64,000 bases of DNA. It comes from Diplonema japonicum. Lineage: Eukaryota; Euglenozoa; Diplonemea; Diplonemida; Diplonemidae. Both the position numbers and the translations under genes were made by a program. The DNA lies in NCBI GenBank assembly GCA_964019335.1, contig OZ025709.1, forward strand, positions 310,001 to 374,000, written 5' to 3'. Every line of letters begins with the position of its first letter. The first letter of the stretch is position 1. The notes under the pieces were generated by a model. It had not been told where the DNA came from and ran no database searches. It saw only the letters and a program-made list of their open reading frames with translations. Below are positions 52,169 through 61,205 of the stretch, in pieces.

Positions 52169-52684
52169 CTACGCATCAGCACCCTTGCTAATGGCATCGC
52201 AATTTACCAGAGCTTCCACACACAATATGTAGTCAACCTTTGCTGCGACTCGCATTAGCTTCCACACCTCCTCAGGGTCTGTGAAGTAACCTGCGATGAT
52301 CATGGACGAGATGATCTCGTGGTACTTGGCGTCGGCAGCATCCTTCAAGTCACCCTCAAGGGAGGGCTCGGCTTGGAGGCTGTTGAGAAGATCATCAGTG
52401 GCCTTCCCAGCGTACCCCAGATTGGCAAGCTTCAGGAGGGCGGCCTGCGCCTTACTGAGGACAACCTTTAACGTGCTCAGGTTCTGGAAAGGCATTTCCT
52501 TCACAGTGATGTCATCCTCGATCTCCTTCTCCTCGAATGTCAGCGTGAAGTTATCGCTGCACAAATCCATCTCCGTGGCAACTTTCTTCTTCAAAACCGA
52601 CAGCTTGTCATCACCACCTACCTCAACAGACAGAACGTCGTTTGAAGGAAGGTTCACATACAGCGATATTGTGTTGTCTGCCAT
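52169..52684 (-). CDS. Ubiquitin-like-domain protein
   Basis: 171 residues. Residues 1-78 have the beta-grasp pattern of a ubiquitin-like domain: ISLYVNLPSNDVLSVEVGGD, KLSVLKKKVATEMDL, FTLTFEEKEIEDDITVKEMP and LSTLKVVLSK. There is no C-terminal Gly-Gly at the domain end, so it is integral and not a conjugated modifier. The C-terminal 90 residues are helical, with YFTDPEEVWKLMRVAAKVDY and a Cys-containing end. No specific partner domain recognised. Intronless, with an A/G-run leader into ATG. Confidence 0.72.
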   Translation of the reverse strand: MADNTISLYVNLPSNDVLSVEVGGDDKLSVLKKKVATEMDLCSDNFTLTFEEKEIEDDITVKEMPFQNLSTLKVVLSKAQAALLKLANLGYAGKATDDLLNSLQAEPSLEGDLKDAADAKYHEIISSMIIAGYFTDPEEVWKLMRVAAKVDYILCVEALVNCDAISKGADA

Positions 52685-52741
52685 TTTTTTCCCCCCCCCT
52701 TTTTTTTTTTTTTTACCGGGAATAAAAAAAAAAAAAAAAAA

Positions 52742-54181
52742 CTAAACGCCAAGATCCATGTAAAGGACGTACGCGGCAACAGCCACAGTGAGGAGAACAG
52801 TGGCAAGGATGATGACAATGTATTTCTCGCTGTCAGGGTGGTCTAGAATGTTGAGTGTTTCTGCAGGGCGTTCAAATCTCTGCGATTTGAACTTTTCCCA
52901 CGTGAAGCCTTCCTCGCTCGGGTACACGGGCAGCGATCCATCCACCGCCTTCGCCTTCAGCTCTTTACTAAGATAGTACACCGCCTCGTCCACCGCCGAT
53001 GCCTCATCAAGCGCTTTCAACCCTTCCACCAGACAACTATGATCAATATAATTAGATGTTATGGCAATGGAATCCTCAAGATTGATCACTTGGTGCAAAG
53101 CACCGGCAGGGACAAATATAACATCACCTGGCTCAGTTATCACCTCATACACATTGAGAAGCCTGGCCATTTTATGCTCCTCAAAATCGGTGTCGAAAAG
53201 GCTTATATTATACGAAAAAGGTGTGCTGTACATGAGAGAAGCCTGCTCAGATCTGACTATCCTCCATTTTTTTCTGCCTTGGAGTTGGTGTAGCCATGCG
53301 TGAGATCCTAGATTATCAACGTGAACGCCCGTTTCTGAGGATTTCGGGCCGATAAACAAGGAGGGCCATTCGTTGCGGTATTTTGAACCGTGGGATGCGA
53401 GCTGCAGGTAGTCGTTTGTGAAATATTTTGGAATTGTAATCCCCTCGAGAACTTCAGGACAGTGCACCGGAAGCGCCCAGTCGTGGAGGTACGCGTCGGA
53501 GTTGGCTAGGTTTTCAACATATGTAGAGAGCGGTACCGTTCCGTTGGGATGGGGTTCCATCCCAGCCCAGTTGTTTTTTTTCTCCCGGTTGTACCTGGAC
53601 GGTGTGACCGGACGGTCACCGCATTTTTCCCGCCAGAAATTTGTGCCCCATTTTCGTTCGGAATTTGTAATGTTGGCATCTTTGAACAGAACTGGAACAC
53701 CTTTTCCAGCATACTCGTCAATAAACTCCTTCACAGGACAATCCATCTTCAACACATCAGGTTTTCGAACCGACATAAATTCTTTTTTGTTTCTAAGTTC
53801 CGGTGAGGAGTCTATCAGCTCGTGAACCACGTTTCTCAATGAGGATGCGTCTGACCACGGGTCACCAAGGAATACCCGACACCCCCAATGTCGAGCATAT
53901 GACACCATCTGGCTTCCTATCCCGTAGGGCCCGGAGGTCATGAAGAGGGAGCAGCCGGGGTGGTCGGCTTTGGAGCCGAACTTGCCATCTGTCGATTGTA
54001 CCTTAGCTACTGCGATGATCCCAGCCGAGCCCAATAAGATCATCATTAAATATGTTTTCCAGCTTCTCTCCCTCCTAGATGGAACAGGGGGCCTCTGATG
54101 CACTGGGCTTCCGTCTGGCTCCGCTTCATTCTCCGAGCTGTCGGGATGTTGGGCGTTGTGCTGCTCTCTGCGTCGGAGCAT
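52742..54181 (-). CDS. Membrane-anchored JmjC/cupin_8 dioxygenase
   Basis: 479 residues, intronless. The N-terminal cytosolic 40 residues are followed by one hydrophobic segment (YLMMILLGSAGIIAVA, 44-59) and a second lies at the C-terminus (VIILATVLLTVAVAAYVLYM). The core is a JmjC fold with iron ligands His287-x-Asp289 (GVHVDNLGSHAWLHQLQGRK) and His363 (VPAGALHQVINL), and a Lys in GRKKW near the expected 2-oxoglutarate contact. Such enzymes hydroxylate proteins in a 2OG/Fe(II) reaction. Two membrane anchors and the NGT glycosylation sequon suggest a secretory-pathway lumen location. This is closer to cupin_8 proteins such as JMJD8 than to histone demethylases. The substrate is unknown. Confidence 0.82.
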   Translation of the reverse strand: MLRRREQHNAQHPDSSENEAEPDGSPVHQRPPVPSRRERSWKTYLMMILLGSAGIIAVAKVQSTDGKFGSKADHPGCSLFMTSGPYGIGSQMVSYARHWGCRVFLGDPWSDASSLRNVVHELIDSSPELRNKKEFMSVRKPDVLKMDCPVKEFIDEYAGKGVPVLFKDANITNSERKWGTNFWREKCGDRPVTPSRYNREKKNNWAGMEPHPNGTVPLSTYVENLANSDAYLHDWALPVHCPEVLEGITIPKYFTNDYLQLASHGSKYRNEWPSLFIGPKSSETGVHVDNLGSHAWLHQLQGRKKWRIVRSEQASLMYSTPFSYNISLFDTDFEEHKMARLLNVYEVITEPGDVIFVPAGALHQVINLEDSIAITSNYIDHSCLVEGLKALDEASAVDEAVYYLSKELKAKAVDGSLPVYPSEEGFTWEKFKSQRFERPAETLNILDHPDSEKYIVIILATVLLTVAVAAYVLYMDLGV

Positions 54182-54242
54182 AGGAGGGAGAGGGGTACGT
54201 GGAGGAGGGGGATGTGTGTCCTTTTTTTTTCTTTTTTTTTTC

Positions 54243-54374
54243 TTTATTTCACTCTTCAGAAATTACTTCACGCACTGGGGGGCCCATTACTTCACGCTAA
54301 ATCTCATTACTTCACGGTGAAATAATGGCCTGTTTTCCGTGAAGTAATAGGGGGTTTCCGTTAAATAATATGCC
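54243..54374. repeat. 132-bp palindrome-rich repeat, direct copy
   Basis: Inverted partner of 49407-49538. Starts TTTATTTCACTCTTCAGAAA and ends near TTAAATAATATGCC. It lies 62 bp upstream of the JmjC start, so it may fall in that gene's leader or promoter region. Confidence 0.85.
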
Positions 54375-54917
54375 TCGGTAGGCCAATTTTTGCCTCGGTT
54401 CCCAGTGGGGCTACTTTTTCCTCTCAGTTTGCTATTTCCCCCCAGGTTCAGCTCAATTGGCCAACTTTTGCCTCGGCTCAGTTCCAAGTTGGACTACTTT
54501 TTCCTCCCAATTTGCCCACTTTTGGCTAGGCCTTGTTCCCAGTTTCTGGGGGTAACTCTTCTATGGGTAAGGGTAACTTAGTCAGCTTACCCAAGCTCCC
54601 CAAATGACTTCAAAATACCGAAGCAGCAGAAAAAAAGGAGCCAGCGGCCGCGCCAGGTATGGGAAGGCCTGATTAGAGATGGTGACAGTGGCAATGCCAG
54701 CGACAGCGGCAGCTCTTAGTCAACAAAAGGAGGGAAAACAACTTGTATTGTAACCTTTGTAACCCCTCTCTTGTTGTACCCCTTGTCACCCTGTTGTGCC
54801 CCTCGTGGTGAAGTAATTTCAGAGTGTCGTGAAATAAAACCACTTACCTACCGCCAAGTAATGCTTTACCGACCTCGAGGTAACGGTAAAGTCATTACTT
54901 GTTGGCAGTAAATAGCT
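54375..54917. other. Intergenic sequence between repeats
   Basis: Unique sequence with repeated pyrimidine-rich steps such as GGCCAACTTTTGCCTCGG and CTACTTTTTCCTC (twice each), GGGTAACTT steps and CCCTTGT repeats near 54755-54810. No ORF with coding character. Possibly a decayed element tied to the flanking MITEs. Confidence 0.45.
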
Positions 54918-55304
54918 ATTATTTCACTCTTCGTCATTTTCTTCACTCACTAGGGGCCTCATTATTTAACGCGAAATCGCCATTATTTAACTAGTTAAAT
55001 AATGAGATTTTGCAGTTAAATAATGGCCCTTCAGAGTGAAAAAATGGGTCTTGTCGTGGAAAAAAATGCACCCAACCCCTTGAAAAATTTTTTGGGGTGG
55101 GGGTATTTTGACTATTTTTGGCCATCTGAGGCCATTCCAGCCCTTAAAAGTGGGAATAAGTGCTTTACTTCCCCTTAAAATGCCACGGCGAAATAGCTAC
55201 CCTGTATTACCTTAGGAAAATCCCCAAAAAGCTGACCTGCGTGAAAAAAAACAGCAGTGTAAGCAGTGAAGAGTGAGTGACTCAAATGACGAAAAGTGAA
55301 ATAA
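54918..55304. mobile_element. MITE-like element, copy 2
   Basis: 387 bp, same orientation and terminal repeats as 49645-49981 (one mismatch at the right end, CGAAAAGTG for CGAAGAGTG). It retains a perfect 24-bp palindrome at 54981-55004 with arm CATTATTTAACT. The two copies share a long unique-looking stretch (ATTTTTGGCCATCTGAGGCC and beyond), so they come from one family. Confidence 0.86.
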
Positions 55305-55448
55305 AACGACTTACTTGCCGCCAAATGAGCCATTATTTAACACTCGTTACCGTTTTAATTAGTTACCTTTAATTCGGGAACTCGAGTTAAATAATGACTC
55401 ATTATTTGTTGGCAATAAATAGCTAATTTTTCTTGAAGAATGTGGTGG

Positions 55449-55489
<41 letters not shown>

Positions 55490-55507
55490 GAAGATCCGGA
55501 AAGAAAA

Positions 55508-55538
<31 letters not shown>

Positions 55539-56958
55539 GTGTGTGAGGGGGAGAGAAGAATTTTTTTCTTCTTTTTCCGCAAGAATATTTCTGTGAATAA
55601 TAATAATAATAACAACAAAAAAGGCTTTGTGTTTTTTTTTTTTCCTTCTTTTTTTTAAACACAATGTCTAAAGTGTCCATTCTACCAACGCAGGCGCGGG
55701 GGGGGGAGGCCACAGGCTTATGCCCGTGGAAAAGAGGGAAAAAAAAAATGGTGGGGGTCAGGTCAAAGTGTGAACTGACTGAACTGGTCTCTGGAGATTT
55801 TGTTCAACCATTTTTTTTTTGTTCCCTTCCCTCCCCCCCCCCCCCCCCCCGGATAATTGTTGGATTTTATTATTATTATTATTATTATTATCTGAACGCG
55901 GCGACATGAAAGCAAAATTATTCTCAGCCGGAAGTTGAAGGTGACGGTTTGACGTGGGTAATAAATAACGTGTAACATTGTCTTTCTTCTCCCCCTTCTC
56001 GTAGGGCGGTAGGATTTTGGAGCGCCAACCCGTTCAGAGAGTTGTTTAGCTCCCCCCCCCCCCCCCCCCCCCCATGGCTATGCTGGCAGGAAACGTGGAA
56101 ACGTTTCCGTTTCCGTTTCCCCCTTTTTTTTAAAAAGTGCATGGAAACGCGTTTCCATGCCAGCATAGCCCTATGGAGTATGCTTCCCGAGATAGAGAGG
56201 ACGCTAAAATCTTTTTTTTTTTTTTTTTTTTTTTAATCTCGCACAAAATAGAAGAAAAAAAAAAAAAAAAAAACCTAAAAGTACCGTAAAAAAAAAAAAA
56301 AAAAAAAAAAGAAAAGAAACATAAAGAGAAAAAAATTATAATAATTCCGTTATTTTTCACTTTCTTTTTGTTATCCATAATGCAAATAAAAAAAAAAAAG
56401 AGAGGAAACCCTTTCTAACTAGACCTCCTGAGCCCCCCCCCCCCCCCCCCCCCCCCTCCCTATTTTTGTAACATGTTATCAACCCATGTCCTTTAGTTTC
56501 CGAAAATATTCGGTCGCAGATTCTAGTTAGCAGCTTTCTCTCTCTCTCTCTCTCTCGGAAAAAAAAAAAAAAAAAAAAAAAAAGTCGGTTGATTTGTTGA
56601 TTGTGCACAGCCGGAGTTAACCTGTAGAAGGATAAGCCCAACATTACTAGCACTATTCTTTTTAAATCTTTTTTCAGTCTGTATTCTTACCCCTTTTTTT
56701 ATTAGAGTTCTTTTCCCAAAATTAATTTCCCCCTTCTTTCTTTCTTTCTTTCTGTTATCCCCCCCTTTTTTTTTTGAACCCAATGATTTTTTTTTTTTTT
56801 TTCTGGCCAAAAGACCAGCTGGTTCAAAGAAATAAAAAGAAAAAAAAGAAAAATTAAACCGTAACAGCATATGAAGAAGGGGAATGGGAGAGGGGAGAGA
56901 GAAAGAGTGGGAGGAAATAAATAAATAAATATAATAAAACACCCTCTTTTTTTTGTGG
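55305..56958. other. Homopolymer- and repeat-rich intergenic region
   Basis: Contains more TTATTTAAC/GTTAAATAA steps to 55430, A32 at 55454-55485, a G29 run near 55508, a (TTA)n microsatellite at 55868-55891, the 95-bp hairpin listed separately, C and T runs and a (CT)n at 56533-56554. No gene recognised. Confidence 0.55.
56076..56170. repeat. 95-bp hairpin (foldback) element
   Basis: Perfect 13-bp arms GGCTATGCTGGCA (56076-56088) and complement (56158-56170), extended by GGAAACG/CGTTTCC. The loop contains three GTTTCC units. It lies between C-run and T-run. Non-coding. Confidence 0.85.
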
Positions 56959-57983
56959 TTATTCGACAGCATCCAATTCCAGGTCTGCTGTCCCACCCCC
57001 TTGCAAAATTTCTTTCGTTGTCTTATTGATCCCAGACGCCTGTTTTTTTTTTCCTTTTTTTTTTCTCTTCCCCTCTCATACCTTAGCACACTGCAGCGCC
57101 ATACCATAGCTCAACATCCTGACAGAAGTGTCATCTGTATCAGCTATCGAGCCTCTGTCCACTGCCGTGGGCTGTAATAAAAAAAAAAAATTTTTTTTCC
57201 CCCCCCTTTCCCCCTCTCCCCCGCATACCAAATCAGTGTCGTCCGCAGAAAGGCAGGACAAAGTTGTTGCGGTGATGTGCATCCCCCCGTTGATGATAGG
57301 GGCGTGGGCAGGTTCTTTCAGAGACACACTTCTGTCGGTGGTGATGTGCTCCCTCCCCGTTGCAGGGCAGTATGGCAGCTCGGAGGGAAGCGCTTGTCCG
57401 CAATCAATACACTTCCCGGCCGCGAATGGCCGGACTGCATCACGTGTGGCGGGCCCAAGGGGAGGTGTGTCACCAATAAGCAGCTCATGCGAAGATGACA
57501 GCGTCATGCTGTCCCATGACGTGTGGTGGTGCCTGGCAGGCTCGACGGGCTCCTTCTGCACCAGATCGCTCATGTCGCAGATTTTTGCTGAGATAGTCGT
57601 GCTGTCCTTCAGAGTTGGCTGTTCTGGTTCTGGTTCGGGTTCTTCTGGTTCCAAGTCTTCTATGATAGTTTTTTCCAGCTTCAAGCCCGGGACAAGCCTT
57701 TTTAAGGGCACGTTGCGCCTGGGCGACCCATTTCGTTTTTTCGCGAGCCACGCGCCCCGGCCGCCCGGTTTCCCTCTGCTTCCCGATGTGCCTGTTGAGG
57801 AGGCTTGGCTGCTCTTCTCGCTTCCTTTCTGAGCTTGTTTCAACAGTGGTATCGGTGCGGTGGCACCGTTGGACGTCTGCCCTAGTGTGGGCGGGGCATC
57901 GCACACCGGCCCTTGGTACGACCCTGGACCTGGGCTGGGACCGTCCTCTTGCTTGCTGCGATGGGCGTGTAACGTTGCTTGCT

Positions 57984-58019
<36 letters not shown>

Positions 58020-58732
58020 AAAACAAAATACCGTTTCTGTGGTGTATAACCGCTGCCATGTTCTGTTCCCGTTCGCTGGCTGTTGCCCTCGTCGGCTCTT
58101 TTTAGAAAAAAAAAAAAGTTTTTTTTTTTTTATATTGTTCCCTCCCAAAAAAAAAAAAAAAAAAAAGAAAAAAAAATACCACATTGGGTTCGAAGGTGCA
58201 CTCTTTCAAAACCGTCTCCTCTTCACCAATACGCTGGAGGAGGAGGTCGTTTTTTCTGTGTTTTTTTCCCCCCCCTTTTTTTTTTCTTCTTTTCTTCCCA
58301 ATCATACTTTTCTTCATGGCGTGAAAGTCTTGCGTAGTGCTCGTTGTGAAGACGGGAGAAGGCATCAGAGTTCCTCTTTGCCTTGCCTCGGTCAGCTTGC
58401 CTAACGCCCCGTGGAGAGGCAAGGGAACGGGGTGTGTCATGGCAATGTGAGGGGGATGTCCCTCCTGAAGTTCGCCGAGTGCTACCCAAGTTCCTCGCCT
58501 GCCCTGTGTAAGCAGGGGCTTCTGCAGCCTGCCTGCGTGTTGTGTAAATAGGGAACTTCAAAGACGTAGCTGTCCCCCCTGAGTCGCCCGGTCCTTGCTT
58601 CTCCCACGCTGTCTGCCCGATCTCACATGGTTCGTCAGATGACAAGAGGCCAGTTGAGAAAAGGTATCCACTCCCTGTAGCCAGCGTGCTGCTGCGCTTG
58701 TAAGGCGCTGAAGGGACATCTGCCATCGGCAT
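56959..58732 (-). CDS. Probable flagellar protein with CTFxP and PG-rich motifs, six exons
   Basis: Exons 58732-58308, 58255-58180, 58097-58032, 57981-57229, 57171-57082 and 57039-56959 total 1491 nt (496 residues). The introns are 52, 82, 50, 57 and 42 nt, all GT-AG, four ending CAG and one AAG. Exon 1 is Ser/Thr-rich and ends FSRLHNEHYARLSRHEEK; spliced exon 2 gives ECTFEPNV. The RL...H....EE...CTFxP arrangement recurs in many ciliary and kinetoplastid flagellar proteins. Exon 4 has EDGPSPGPGSYQGP, like sperm-tail PG-rich repeats, then a Glu-Pro string and CIDCGQALPSELPYCPATG, a possible zinc site. A microtubule-associated axonemal role is inferred. Exact frame closure over five introns supports the structure. 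Confidence 0.72.
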
Positions 58733-58846
58733 GCCCCCCCCGTGTGCTTGCACCCTCCACCACCCGCCCCTCCCCCGCCCCCGCCTTTTTATTTATTTTT
58801 TTTGATTGAATGTGAATTTTTCGGGGGGGGAAAAAAATGTGATCAA

Positions 58847-59734
58847 TCAGTAGCCTTCTGTGTGATTGTAAACGAATTCTTCTTCCTCCGCTTCTTCTTC
58901 CTCGTCCTCCGCGGTTGGGGTTTGCTTGTCTGGTTTCTCCTTCTTCTTTTTAACCCCGCCCCCGACACCAACGGACGAGTTCGCCGTGCAGGAAACAAAT
59001 ATAGGCGCGTCCTGAATCGTGTTCCGAGAACCGTGGAGCGCACGGACGCAGCGAAGGGCGTCGGCTTCGTCAGCGAAAGTTACATACGCCTTTTGCCAAA
59101 CAGCATGGTGTGATAGAAGTGTGGAAGCGATGATGGGCCCGAATGCCGAGAGGTGCTGAACGATTATATCTTCGGTTACGTGAGAGAGGATGTTTCTGAT
59201 GAGCACTTCCGCGTCGCGAGACGTTGTCAGGCCTACGCGGATCTTTCTCCCGAACACCTTAACCCTGTCGAGGACGCTTAGAGCCGCAAGTGCCTCTTCG
59301 GCTTTGTCGTAAGCAATACGAACTACATGTGCTCTCCAGTCAATTTCAATTTTTTGCGGTTCCAGCCCGATCAGAAGATTGCTGAACACTGATTTGTAGA
59401 TCACGTCCACGCTGGGCTGTAACCCTGCAACGCACAGTTTATTCCTTGTGTTGGGGTCGTTATCCGTTCCAAGAACACCTTCCAGAGTTGTCGATTCTGT
59501 TTGTTTTTGAACCACGTCGCCTCGCAAGTTGAAAAATTCATCATCTGTCGGGTTTGTGTTTTTGGGTTTCTTTGCGGTGGGGCGGTCGAGGTTGTCATCG
59601 CTCCGTTTCTTCTTCTTCTTGCCCGCCGGTTCCTTGCCCTCTGGGGGTTTTTCCTCCTCTTTTTGCTCTGTCGGTGGTGGTGCGTCTTTCTTGCTCTTCT
59701 TCTTTGTTTTCAGTGTTGCAAATATTGCGTCCAT
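58847..59734 (-). CDS. Two-RRM nucleolar-type RNA-binding protein
   Basis: 295 residues. The first 75 are Lys/Glu/Pro-rich with strong nuclear/nucleolar signals (GKKKKKRSDDNLDRP, TAKKPKNTNPTDDEF). Residues about 95-170 (NKLCVAGLQPSVDVIYKSVF, IDWRAHVVRIAYDKAEEALA, VKVFGRKIRVGL) and about 175-255 (DAEVLIRNILSHVTEDIIVQ, LSAFGPIIASTLL, AVWQKAYVTFADEADALRCV) each have RRM-like strand-helix order. The tail is acidic. The layout resembles Nop12/RBM34 ribosome-biogenesis factors, which is a suggestion only. Intronless. Confidence 0.75.
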   Translation of the reverse strand: MDAIFATLKTKKKSKKDAPPPTEQKEEEKPPEGKEPAGKKKKKRSDDNLDRPTAKKPKNTNPTDDEFFNLRGDVVQKQTESTTLEGVLGTDNDPNTRNKLCVAGLQPSVDVIYKSVFSNLLIGLEPQKIEIDWRAHVVRIAYDKAEEALAALSVLDRVKVFGRKIRVGLTTSRDAEVLIRNILSHVTEDIIVQHLSAFGPIIASTLLSHHAVWQKAYVTFADEADALRCVRALHGSRNTIQDAPIFVSCTANSSVGVGGGVKKKKEKPDKQTPTAEDEEEEAEEEEFVYNHTEGY

Positions 59735-61205
59735 TTTTCTTTTTAAATAGAGACCACACCCCTCTCCCCCCCTTACCTTTTGTGTGAGTGTGTGTTTGTG
59801 TGTGTGTTTTTTTTGTTAAAAAGGGGGGGGGTTTAAAAAGCCCGACCAAAGCGCCCCCCTCCCCCCCTGCCAACATGTTCTTTTTTAAAAAACAAAAAAA
59901 AAAAAAAATAAAGGTATTTGAAAAACGTTTCGTTGAAGTAGTGCACCAAGCACGTGACCCCCGAATGCGTCACGGGAGAGGAGAGTTCATATACATGGGA
60001 CAACACCCAGGACTGCAAAATAGCGCAGCCTGAAAACAGTGCAGAAGTACCTAGTGAATATGCTGATGCTGGCTGATGCAACGAAGAAGATAGCGGAGGC
60101 CTGTGCTGACAATGAACTCAGCACTGGTGGGATGGCTAGTGCAACTGACGCAAGAGTAAAACAGGTAGACAGGGCCCTTCATGCCCACCACAAGGCACAG
60201 TGATCCACCAGAGTCACGTTATCGGGGGTGGGAGAATGTCTGTTTATTTTTTTTGGGGGGGGGAGAAACTCAGCATGCAGTGTAAAAAAAAAAACAAAAG
60301 AAGGGGAGAGGGGAAAGGGGGAGTTCAAAAGGAAAGAGATTACACTATTAATGTTGATCACACTTTTCAAAAAAAATAAGAGAAAAAAAAAGAAAAAAAA
60401 AAGAAAAAAAAAAACTTTACTGTTAACTGAATCGTGCAATACTACCTTCAGGCGCTCTTGCAACGACCACCACAGCCATCGCCAACGTGCCAAAATAAAA
60501 TGGGCTAAACTCGCACGACCGGGGAGGGGGGCATTTAAAACGAAACAAAAGATCAAAAAAAAGAAAAAAAAAGAAAAAAAAACTCTCATTCCTTTTTCTT
60601 TTCCTTTTTTATTTAGAGTAATTCACTTAGTCCTCAAAAAAAGTTCTGAAATTCCCAAACCTAAAAAGGAAAAAGAAATGGGAAAAAAAAAAAAAAAAAA
60701 AAAAAAAAATGGGGCTTTGATTGCAACACTAGGTGGCGTTAAGCGTGCAACGAAGCACGAACTACCTACTTGATTTCCTCGACCGAGCAGTAGCTTCTGC
60801 GTTCCGCGTCGTGTCCTTAATGCATGCGGTGTGCTCAACCCTAACCGGGGCGTCCCGTGTAACCAAGATTCTGCGCTCGTGCAGTTTGCTGCCTGTTCGT
60901 CACCCTGAGCATCTGCGTTACGTTCTTCCACTCGGGCGCTACCGGTGATGACCGACGAGGAGGTCAACAGCGAACAACACATCTGATGTACTTCTTTATA
61001 TTTCCATGTTATCCCCACCACCTTGAAAAGAGACATTTAAGGGTACCTGCGGTATGTAGCAGGACGCCTGAAAAGTCCTCAAAAAAGAAGTTCTGAAATT
61101 CCCAAACCCAAAAAGGGAAAAGAAAAGAAGAAGAAGAAAAAAGAAAAAGAAAATTCACTATGATAAGAACGAAGTGGTTAGCAACGGCCCGCCGCGGTGG
61201 CGTGC
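59735..61205. other. Intergenic region with dispersed repeats
   Basis: A unique island at 59930-60220 contains a 60-codon plus-strand frame without ATG (KYLVNMLMLADATKKIAEAC onward), perhaps a gene relic. CCTCAAAAAAAGTTCTGAAA-type sequence occurs at 60630-60690 and again at 61077-61125. The 40-bp repeat of 7438 recurs at 61029-61069, and the tRNA-like repeat of 52054 recurs at 61155-61191. No confident gene. Confidence 0.5.

Noticed and set aside
60046-60203. Plus-strand frame reading LKTVQKYLVNMLMLADATKK
   Set aside because: No ATG and a stop just upstream; too short and isolated to call a gene, so noted only as a possible relic.
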